DNA from: Leptasterias polaris
Taxonomy: Eukaryota > Echinodermata > Asteroidea > Forcipulatida > Asteriidae
DNA length: 64,000 bases
Assembly: GCA_037783415.1 (NCBI GenBank)
Contig: JAZGTN010000119.1
Location: 310,001 to 374,000, forward strand
Reading direction: 5' to 3'
The position numbers and the translations under genes are program-made. This document shows positions 33,501 to 45,500 of the stretch, piece after piece (positions within the stretch are counted from its first letter, which is position 1; every line of letters starts with the position of its first letter). Below the pieces are notes generated by a model that saw nothing but the letters and a program-made list of their open reading frames with translations, searched no databases and was not told where the DNA came from.

Positions 33501-36500
33501 TAAACTGCGATACGGGTCCATTTAAGACCCGTTTGACCTTCACGAATCCGCGTGAGGGGTTTCTAAAAAGTTAACATCAAATAGGCATCCTTGTCCCAGA
33601 GTTTTAATTTGTTTTCAATAATAATATACACACTATTGTGATTTTTTTTTTCAAAAGCTAAACCTTTTCATAAAATTGTAATGATTAATTTTTGTTGTTC
33701 AGATTTTGTCACGAGATATAATTTAAAACAAAGATTTAATTTCAGAAATAAAAATGTTCTTCGTTTGACGTGTTTTCTCGTTCGGATACGCGCGAGACTT
33801 GCACAGTCTATTAAAAATAGTTTTCAAAATACAACCAAAAGTCCTACAACTTAAAGTTGGTTGAATATTTAGTATCGCAATCTACAGCTCAGTGATTATT
33901 TTGATAAATTTCACCAACATTGCAATGACCGCCAGCCAGGGCAACATCCAATCAAAAACACCCTAATTATCGAATATCAACATCCCCCTTCTCTTGTTAA
34001 GTAATTAATTTTCCATGCACTCGGGGCAAAATTAGAAAGCCTTGGTCGTTGCGCATCAAGCATTTGGACGTGATGCCATCAGTAACTCAAGTGTGGTATC
34101 GAGAATGACAAGTCATGACCAATCTATAGAGTGAAATGATTTGGCCAGTGTGCCTCAACACTTTTTGATAAAATAATAGAGAATATAGTGAAAAACAATT
34201 AAAAGGTAGGAAACTTCCTTTGTAAAAACCTCCCTGTGTGGTTGAAGCTTTTCATTTATTATGTTTATTTATTTATCTATTTATTTGTTCGCTTTTGTGG
34301 GTCCATTGTGTTGTAAAAGACGAACGGTATGTGTGAGACAGAAATGAAGTGTATACCATATACATCGGAAATAATTTGAAGGACATTTTGTCTACAGACA
34401 TCATTGTCATGAAATTGTCTGCTTGTCAGTTGAATTGAATTTTTATTTTATTGTGTGTGTTTAACTTAATTTTGTCTTGGGTTTGTCCGTCCATTTCATT
34501 TGTACATGTACACATTGTCGGTCATGCCTTTTTGACATGTGGTGCACCGCAGCCAAAACTCGTTAGAAAATTGCGGTTAAACTATTTTTCAAACTACTGA
34601 TTTGGAGACCGTTTAATTCTTTTATATTTAGTATGTATATTGAATTTAAAGTAACAAACCACAAGGGAAACCGCCTGGGTAATTTTAGAATAATTTGGGG
34701 TTGAATTTTTTTTCTTCAACCCACACTCCACACAGCACGCTCCACTCTACACTGCACACACAACACAGCACACTACACTGCACACACAACTGCAATCGTG
34801 GACCCTCCTTTGTTCAACTCTTTGTGATAGCAACCGTGGACCACAAAGCTTTCCTTTGTGATAGCAACCGTGGACCTATTGTCCTCTTTTGTTATAGGTA
34901 CCCGGTTTGAATGTGGTTACCTACTCACACAAGTGTGTATACGCCTGCAATCGTGGACCTCCTATTGTCCCTCTATAATGTCCCTCTATAGTCCCTCTAT
35001 AGTCCCTCTATAGTCCCTGTATTGTCCCTCTATATTGTTTATACTTTTTTGCAACAACTCCCATTGGTTTTGTACACGTTTTCCAACCGTGGACCTTTCC
35101 CGAACCGTGGACCTATTGTCCTCTTTTGTTATAGGTTCCCGGTTTGAATGTGTATACACGTCCCGGTGCACACACCATTGTGGGGACTTCCTATTGTTGT
35201 TCTATTATTCCCTTTTCTAAAGATTCTTGTTGTGGGGACCCAGTTTAACAAAGAAAAACGTTGTGGGGACCTTTGTTCCATTGTATAAAAGTCCCCACAG
35301 CTCTGGGTATGCCTACCTACCTACTCACATACACTCCATTCCACACTCCTGTACATCGAGACGGAAAAATGCATCCTTGTGGAGCACTCTTTTGTTCTTT
35401 CCTTTGTCCCTGCACTTAACAGTTTCCCATAGACTTTGTACACAAATTTCCTTGTGGAGCACCCCGGTCTTTAGAAATTCCATGTGGAGTCCTTTTGTTT
35501 TCCCTTTTTTGTTTTGTCCTTGGTCTCCAGAAGGTACCGAAAGTGAGAGCACTCCACTCCACTCCTCTCCACAAAGCACACTCCACTCCACACTCTGCAC
35601 AGCACACTCCACTCCACTCCACACTCCTGTAGCAGGAATACCCACACAAAAGTAATATCAGATCAAAGTTTGGTTGTTCAACCTCGCACACAACGAAGCT
35701 CATATCAACCATTTTCAGTTGTTTCACCTTAAAGGAACACGTTGCCTTCGGATTGGGCGCTTTGGGCTATAAAAAGCGTTTGATGTGAAATGAACATGGT
35801 TGGAAAGATATTTTAAAAGTAGAATATAATGATCCGCTCAAACACTCCTCAAAATTGTGTGGTTTTCCTTTTGTTCGTGAACTAACACGGTCCGCCATTT
35901 ATGGGAGTCAAGATTTTGACTCCCATAAATGGCCGACATGTTCCAACTAGTCTTATTTCCAGTCGTAGTACGTGCTCACAATCACATGCTAAACTATTAT
36001 TTTGCTGATCAGAGTGCTGCTGTGGTGTGCCGTGTTTAAGTTCTTTCCTCCTGTCCACAATAAACATGGTATAAACAACACCGTTCGTTTCTCTCGGTTA
36101 GTCCCATGTAAGTTTTTTACCCTGATTGACGAGGTTTCTTCTTTTTGGACGCGTCTTCAATTTATTTTTTTTCTATTTTTTTTTTGCGATCCATTTTGAC
36201 GTGAACGGTGTAGGTGTTTACATACACGCCTCGTATTCGCGGCGAATAACCAGCCACATATTCCGAAAATAGAACACATTCAACACGTGGCTGGTTATTC
36301 CGCGAATAGGCGGCTGTCAATTTCGGGCCCAATACTGTGCTAGCTTCGGCTTGGGAAGAGAATAGTATATTACCAAGTGTTCATCTGATATGTTTACCAG
36401 GCAACTGGCTACGGCAACAGCCTAACTACTGGTCATCGTGCATTTTGCCATTACATGGACGATGGTATTTACGGCTGGAAATACATATACGTTTCGCGGG

Positions 36501-39500
36501 ACAGATGTCGAGGGGTCAGAGGGCGATGTTGTTTTTTTAATCACCATTCACTAATTATTAAACATTAAAGGTGTTTTATTGCATGAACAACTCTTAATAA
36601 GGATAAGGAACACCTCCAAACAGTAAAATTTTATGAGATTTGAAGGCAACGTGTCCCTTTAAAAACATACCACTCAACATGCTCAATTTGACGACATTTC
36701 TCAGGTTTGTTGTACTGTTTATTGATTGAAAACCACAGGATTGAAAATAATTTGCTAAAAATCAATGATGCACATCATTGTCCCTTTAAATCTCCCATCA
36801 ATGCTGGCCTTTGTCAAGGTCAGGCTGGGGTGGTGCCCTAATTAATTGTAAATGACAATAACGTAGAGCAAAGCACACATGATTACATTACTGGATTAAA
36901 ACTGTTGCAAGGACATATTTCTGGCTCCCACAGGTTTATCATTATAGAGCATTGAGGAGTTTGTTGCATACTTGCTCGTTTCTGCATCCTGGGTTCGAGT
37001 CAAATTTTCTATAAATGTTCGTGTTAACTATAGCAGAAGAATTCATATTAAGCAATAGACCTTATGCATTGACGTCACCAAGCCGCCATCTTAGAGGTAA
37101 ACTGATGATGAAACAATGAAAACGCGCTGATTTGTACGCACGGCGCACAGGACTGGCCAATGAACATCTTCCTTTTGACCTCTAGGCGAGGGCGCCCTAC
37201 TCAAATGACGTCATATGCATATTTCACAGGTTAGAAAGGAAATGGACCCTTCCCATGAAATATTTAAATTGCACATCACGCGTGCGCACTTACACTGCTG
37301 GTTGGCAAAATGATGGAACATTGCTCCTTTTTGTGTGGGGCTGATGGTGGCGTGACGCAGACGCGCTTGTGCGTCTACTTAGTGCACAACTCTATGGCGT
37401 TTGCCAACCAGCAAGGTCTGTACGCATGCGTGAATGTAATTAGCATATTTCATGGGAAGGGTCTATTGGGTTTGGCTTGCGCGTTCACATTGGATTTGCA
37501 TTGTTACGTCATCCATTTTCATTTTCATATAGTAAGCACCGGAAGGTAAGCATGCGTTTTTGCGTTTTCAATAGACTTGATTCAAGTCCCTTTCTCGTGC
37601 GAGGTCCCTAACACACATTTAACGCGCCAGCATGCAGCCACAGTACAGACATATAATACCAGTGCGCCCTCACCGACAAAATGTAGCTATTGTGGTGGCG
37701 ATCAAGGGACTTGACGGGGTCGTTTCCTACTCCACGCATTGAATAGAAAAATCTCCCCGAATGGGGAGATGTACAAAACCAATGGGAGCGTGGAAGTGCC
37801 GCCCCTTTCATTTAGTATTCCTCTTACTCTGTGACGTTTGTATCATGTATCTACGGACGTAAGCATCTCCAGAATGGCTGACGGGCGGAAGAGGGGGGTG
37901 GGTGTTTTAAGTCGCTGAATTGCATTTGTCAACAATTCAAAGTATGCATTTGCAAACAATACCAATCCCAATGTATACGTAATATTAACTTGAATTCAAA
38001 TAAATTTGTAGTTTTTATATATATTAATGCATTTTGATCCTCGACAAAGTACTTTACCCCCCCCCCCCCCCCCGCAAATAAAAAAATCAACGAGTCTTCT
38101 TTTTGAACGCGTTTGATTGGACAACAAGTATTGCGCCGTAACTTTGCATATTCGTAAGTGAATAAATTTACATATAAGGCAACTGCGGGATCATCAAGTC
38201 CCTGTCCCGCGCGCGGAACTGGTTGGGGAATGCAGAGCGCAAAACAATAGTTTTCTGACGATGAGGCAAGGAAGGGCCTTGCACGGGATTAGTAGAGCTA
38301 TGAAACGGAAACTCGCGCAGTGAGCACGAAATAACCCGCTAACATAAGCGGCCCTTTGAATGTGGGCCTTGGTTTTGAGAAAAGAACACAGAAAAACGGT
38401 ATCTGAAGCTTGTATTCAGGTTGGCGTAAGTGGTCTCTTGAACTGCCTCTGATGCACGTACTGCATCTCTTTTGAAATCCTGCCTGGTGCATGTTTCCTT
38501 CCGACCTACAATCTATAGACTTCCTTGAGAGGAATATCAGTTCTATCTATCTATCTATCTATCTATCCTACACCTTTTAAGCTCCCTTGAGTTATTTTCA
38601 TCTTTCAAATTTCGCTCTATTTATTTGAAAGGCATTTATTTAGCGCCCTATGTTAAATACCCCAAAGCGCCCCACAATAAAAACTTTGATAACCAAGGCA
38701 ATAGAAAGACTTCATACATTTTCAAAATTACTTGTATTGTATAGACGATGTGACCTCTGTTTACATTCAAACCGCCCTCTGTTGACAAGTCTGTTGTCCA
38801 AGTCATGTTCCGCCGGGCAAAAAGACGCGTAGTCATGGTAATATTGCGTGTACTTTCTAGCTGGCTGTCAAGTACACAAAGGTTTTGCCCGGCGACATGC
38901 GCGCGCATCATGTTATGATTTTCAAATGACGTCAGAGGTCACATCGTCTATAGATTGCAGCCAATTACTTAAACACGGAAGAAAGCTAAATTGAAAAGCA
39001 AATTGAAAAGCACGAAGAAAACTAATACCTGAAAAGCCAAAACAAAGCATTGAAAAAGATCAGTTATTAAAACAAGTGTTGTGGACGGTTTATGCTCCAC
39101 AACCCCAGTAATGCGTTTTAAATCAAGTTTTGTAGGAAATTTAAAAGTTCTTGAATAAACCAAGACTAGCCAGACAGAAAGTCTGTCACTAAACAATCAC
39201 ATCATTGTAGCATGACTAAACCAGCAAATTCACCTATTACCATTAATGGAAGATCAGTCAAATAGCTGTTTAGGGCCGCCAAAATGCTCCCGAGGCTACT
39301 ACAGTTCTTGCTTTAGTTAGACTCGAGAGTGTTCTTTTGGGTACTAATGGCACTGGAAAAAAAATACAGTCACCGACAGTGTAAGGACGATTACACCCCT
39401 ATGTTCCAACGCCCCTAACCCTAACCCTAGCGAAAACATCTCATTGGGTTGTCGGAACATGGAACTCGGAATATAGAGCCGTCATCGCTAAAACAGCATT

Positions 39501-42500
39501 GTTTGCTACGAGCTGAATGTGCTAAAAAACTCCCAAGTCGGCACAAATCACCGATCAATACATTGACTGCAACACCTACAAAATAATGCAACCACAGCAA
39601 GCAGGCTAGTTGATATCTCTGCAAGAAGCACTTGCACATCCATATGGATGACATCACAACAACCCTTAAGAAGCTTCACTGGCTCCCAATTGTAAAAAAA
39701 GATCACTTGCAAGATGTGACTGTGATTGTCATGGTAATGTTTAGCTCTTCTTCATCACATGTTCACATTTTTTACGTTTCTCGAGATAAGGCTGTTGATG
39801 AAGGTCGGGGTGGATTTCATGGCACTGGTGGCTTAACCTGGAATTCTGCACCTCCTGCCCATAGAATACAACACTTTCCACAGTGATGTGCAAAATACCG
39901 AATAAAGCATTTCCATGAATTCAGCCCCGAACTTAACAAGCAGCCTTATCTCCAGAAATGTAAACATCTCCGCTCGTCTTTTGACAAGTCCCTTCTCATG
40001 GAACAGATGACAAACTATCATAGGGAGGACAGTTCTTCCAAAATGCATCTTCCAAATTGTGGATTTCCATCGGTCTCCCTCCGAAGTTGCAGCAAAGCTC
40101 TACCCGAAAAACTTATCAATCAGCACTAAAAATGGATGTTTGATCACTAATGTAGCTATTTGTTACGTCGTTGTGCTGTGGGTCTGGTCATCAGGAGCGC
40201 TTCACAGCGAATTTTAAAACCCCAATGATCATTCGCTGCTATTGTTATTGGACTATTGTGTGTACTGAAAATGGGGTGAGGGTATAAGGGAAAGTGGTTT
40301 ACTTGTATGCTATTGTTCTTGACCTGAATTACAAGGACCAGAGTCGCAGTCAATAACAAAAATTATACTCACTTTAGTCTATAGATAGTTCCCAGTAGAC
40401 GCCATCTTTACGGGCAAATCGCATTTTGGCTCGCAGGCGCGTCAAGCGCTCAAATTATTAACGCAGCCGCGTCGTTCACTAACCAATCATGCAATGAGTT
40501 TTGTGAAATGTGCGCGTACTGCACGCCGTTCTCAAGCGTAACGCATGACTGTGTGTTCCAAATAGACCCTTCCCATGAAATATTTAAATTGCACATCACG
40601 CGTGCGCACTTACACTGCTGGTTGGCAAAATGATGGAACATTGCCCCTTTTTGTGTGGGGCTGATGGTGGCGTGACGCAGACGCGCTTGTGCGTCTACTT
40701 AGTGCACAACTCTATGGCGTTTGCCAACCAGCAGGGTCTGTACGCATGCGTGAATGTAATTAGCATATTTCATGGGAAGGGTCCATTGCCCGTAAAGATG
40801 GCCGATTTACGTCATATTGCAACCTATCTATAGTGAGGAAGTTCTTAAAATCAAGCAAGCATTGCTCAGGGTTTTTTTTCTGATTACAAATGCCGGACAC
40901 AAACACAGAATGATCACTCACGGTGATGATTGCAATAAAAAGTAAAGGTGAAAAAAAGTAACAAGGAAAGAAGACTTTTATCAATTTAATTTTTTTTTTT
41001 AGAATCTCAATAAAACACAAGAACAACAACAAAACACCAACGACACCAACAAAATATAATTTAGCTCTAAGTGAAGACTTATTATGGACTAACAAATTAT
41101 TCAGTTGCTGGTGTCACGTGCTTGCATTTTATTTCACATGTCTTAGCCGAGTGGTCTACCGCACTGGAGATAAAATCTGGTGTGTCTGACCAGCAGAGTG
41201 TTGGCTCGAGTCCCGGTGGTAACACTTGTGTCCTTCAGCAAGACACTTGACCATTATTGCTTCGTCCTTCGGATGGGACGTACACCCGCAGGTCCCAAAT
41301 GTTGTGTAATGCACATAAAAGGACCCTGTATATATACACTTTTATCGTAAAGAGACGGTTTGCCCAGATTGTTCTGCTATGGTTGGTTTCAGATTGCGCC
41401 ACATTATATTTAGCAAGTGATTTTGAACCCAGCCCTCTTTTTATGTTAAATTCTCCTATGTGTTTTATGACTTATGACTCTAATGATATTTGTTTACCAT
41501 GATACATGTCTATTCATTGTGGCCATTGAAATGAAATCAAATTTAATCATGTCAATTTGTGTCCACAAAGACTCTTTTTTTTAGTGAGCCATAATTCCGG
41601 TTAAACACCTATGTTTCGACACCCCTATATGTTCCGACACCCCTATGTTCCGACACCCCTAATGTTTTTTTCCCATATTCCTAACACTAACCCTAACCCT
41701 AAACCCTTGCATGTAAATAACGATTTTTGTTGTCGGAACACAGGTGTGGGAAAATATAGAGCAGTCACCATTATCCACACTGACTACCGGTTGTATCTAT
41801 TGGTCTTGATATCTCAGGTTCAAATCTTGTTCTAGTATATTTTCCCCTTTTTTCACTCTAAAACTGAATTCGATTTTACCCAGTCAGTTTACCTTCTGAT
41901 CATTTTTATTACTTGAACTTGCGTTTGTTGTTACAAATAGACGACAAATGTCAATTGAAATGTGTGGCATTATGGACGGTCAGTCTTTGCTGATCTGGAG
42001 TTTGCAGTGCAAAAGCTTTTTGGCGAACAATGCAAAATGTTTGACAACAATGTTGGAGAAAATGATTGAATAATTTACCCTGGATCTGTTAAATTATAAA
42101 TATTTAAGTATGTGGCTTTTCAACAACAGCTTCAGAATGAATAGAATTGTTGGGAAATGGGGGCGCCATTTGAAATGAATATGGTTTGAAACACATTTTA
42201 ATAGTATAAATCTATTGATTCACTCCTTGAAATTGTGTGGTTTTTGAGAATACGGTCCGCTATTTTTTGAACTCAATTTATGCCTTCTCCAAATGGCTGG
42301 TTGTAATTAAAGAGGCATTTAAAAAAAAAATTACTTATTACCAATTATTGTTGTTGATTTGTGCATAAACAACTCTTGAAAAGGATAAGGAGCCATTCCA
42401 AACAGAAACATTTGGAAAGAATTTGACGGAAATGTGTTCCTTTTATTAACGCCAACTTGAATGTGTATTATCTGTAATGATGCAGATATGATGAGGAGCT

Positions 42501-45500
42501 AGTTGTCCCCATCGTTGAAAACACACCGCTGGAGAAAGACCTGAAGGTAAGCAAGATAAACACTGACTTTTGAGCAATTTCATTAAGCCTGTTAACATGA
42601 TAAACCCTGCTTCTTACTTCATGAAAGCGAAGCAAATATCCTGTCACAATGAGACACTTTGGAACGCTAGGTGGCAGCAGACTTACCAGGTAGATTTCCA
42701 TTGTTTACGTAGTTCTGGGCATGCGCACATACCCAAGATCAAAGGATTTATCTGGTAAGTCTGCTGCCACCTAGCGTCTCAAAAGTGCATCAATTCAATT
42801 CGCTTCGCATTTTGCGTTTTTGTGAAGTATAAACCGGTTTACGCGGTGACATTTTTATGAACAGATTACTCACGGATATCTTAACCACCCTTTCGAATTC
42901 TCAAGCAAGTAGTGCAATTAAATATATACTATTACCTTTGTAGCGGTCTGGACCATTTCGGTGCTAGTTTAAAAAGTGAAATTAAAGCACATTTTATTCA
43001 AATCTAACTGTACATGTAGTTTCATTAAAGCATGTACATGTGTAAGTAGCTCTATAGCATTTCAATTTTGCTGGGTAGTTTGTTTTGTTTTAGCGGCGTC
43101 CCTTTTTGTTTATGACACATCGAGTACATCCTAAATCTTCTGTCAAACTTAGCGATTGCTTTTGTTTAGCTGTTAGTCCTCGCTGCAAACCAGAAGACAC
43201 GCTAACACCCACCCACATGGCTTTGTCTTGCGCAGTCACTCTGTGGACGTTCCTTTGCTCTGTACACTTAAGGAAAATCCTATTCTTCAACGCTTTAAAA
43301 AACACTGTGTGGACGTGTGTCAGTCCACATAGTGTTTCAAGTCCCTATACATTATTTTTTTCGGACCTCTTTTGTTCTCAGGTCCACACTGCGTATGTAG
43401 CGTTAAAGCACCATTTTTCTTTCAAAATTTTAAATGTAGAACATGTTTGTGATTGCAATATATAGGATCGTATGATAACAGCTATGGAAGAGTATCCAGA
43501 AACCTGTGCAGTACTAGTACGTCGTCATGGCATCTACGTGTGGGGAGAAACATGGGAGAAAGCCAAGTCAATGTAAGTTTTTACCCCAAACAATATCCTC
43601 TGCGGTCATTCATTTATTATTGTGTAGTGAAGGTTTATTTGACAAGATTTTACAAATGACCTTGTGCAAAAATTGTTGTACTTTCACATTAGGTACATTT
43701 TGTAAAATTTTACAACCATGCTACAATTAGCAACAACCATGCTACAATAGACCTTATGCATATGACGTCATTTGAGTAGGGCGCCCTCACCTAGAGGTCA
43801 AAAGGAAGATGCTCATTGGCCAGTCTTGTGCGCCGCGCGTACAAATCAGCGCGTTTCCATTGTTTCATCATCAGTTTACCTCTAAGATGGCGGCTTGGTG
43901 ACGTCAATGCATAAGGTCTATTAGCAAGGGACCCTTGCTAAATTGCTCTCGAGTGAAAAAAAAAAGGCTTTAAAATGTATATAAGCCAGGTTTTGATAAT
44001 TTCTGGAGAGCCTGTAGAAAGTTCATCTTGGCATTACACGTCGCGTATATTGAAGTGGTTTATTATCAAATTATTATTCAGGGAATAGACCGTATCGAAT
44101 ATGACGTTACCTTTCAAATGCCCCACAACATGGCGTCTGTGAGCGTGGGTGTGGGTGTGGGTGTGTGCGTGTGCCATAGAAATCAAACCAGGAACGCAGA
44201 GTGCATGAAAGCGGCCATATCATAGGACAGGCCGTATGCGCGTCTAAACGCGTCTTAGCGTTCCTGGTTTGATTTCTATGGCACACGCACACGCACACGC
44301 TCACAGACGCCATGTTGTGGGTATTATTGAAAGGTAACGTCATATTCGATACGGTCTATAGAATGATCTTTCACGTCTCTGCACCTCCATAAAGACTTAA
44401 GGGTCCTCACAGCTGAGGATAAAACAAAAATACGAATAAGACTTTATCAGAACCGCATTCCTATTATCGTTATCCTCCAACACAGACCAAGCGTAGAACT
44501 TATAGTCCCACTCCCTCTTATATTTAAGAGGTTGAAATGTCAAAGGATATATGTTGTTGCACCCCGAGGGGAGAAGGGGTGGAGGTGACAAGAACGTCTT
44601 CCAATCACTGTTATAGGAATATTCCGCAGCGTGTGTTCCTCATGGGGACACCGTGTTTGCATCTGTGCATGACAAGGAGAGAGGCACGCTGAGTGGGGCC
44701 GTTCAGCTATCGGAGCAGCTTAAGCGTGACTTCTTTAAAAGGACACCATACCATTGGTGATTGGACGAATCGTCCAATATAATCATCTTCAAACAAACAG
44801 TACTGAATGCTATACAACCAACATACAACCTGTAAACATCTTCCTGAGATACGTTTAGGTCCTTGCATATTTAGCAGGGTGTTCTTTTGGTGATAGACTG
44901 TGCAAGTCTCGCGCGCATTCGAACTTCCGGGACCATAGTGGTCCCAACCATATGGAGTTTTACGTGGGCGAGATTTTGTTTCGTCAATTATTTTAGTTTA
45001 ACGTAGGTTATGACCTAGAAAAGTATACATGTTGTTGGGAATGTAATACTAAGTGATAACAAAATATGAAAGTAAAACCAATTCAACAATATAACGAAGA
45101 AAACCCAAGAATTAAACTTGACCTCAGCTTCCGGTTATTGCAAAAGAAATAAGAATTTTGTGCTCGCCTACGATCATAAAACTTACGTAAACGCTTGTTT
45201 TGGATGCGCAATTATAATCGCCAGATGCTGTAATTGCAAAGCAAACCCTTTTCATTGCAGTCTATGGTTGTTGAGGCGTCATCATCCTCTTTAAACTGCG
45301 ATACGGGTCCATTTAAGACCCGTTTGACCTTCACGAATCCGCGTAAGGGGTTTCTAAAAAGTTAACATCAAATAAGCATTCCTTGTCCCGGAGTTTTAAT
45401 TTTTTTTAAATAATAATATACACACTATTGTGATTTTCTTTTTTCAAAAGCTAAAACTTTTCATAAAATTGTAATGATTTATTTTTGTTCAGATTTTGTC

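Noticed and set aside
35227..35655. 142-codon frame in the GTGGACC array
   Set aside because: Composition follows the short tandem repeats (CACTCC, TCC); open frames on both strands are expected there.
37310..37549. Cys-rich 79-codon frame, repeated at 40630
   Set aside because: It lies inside the family d MITE; the similarity is due to the transposon copies, and the frame is not kept beyond the element.
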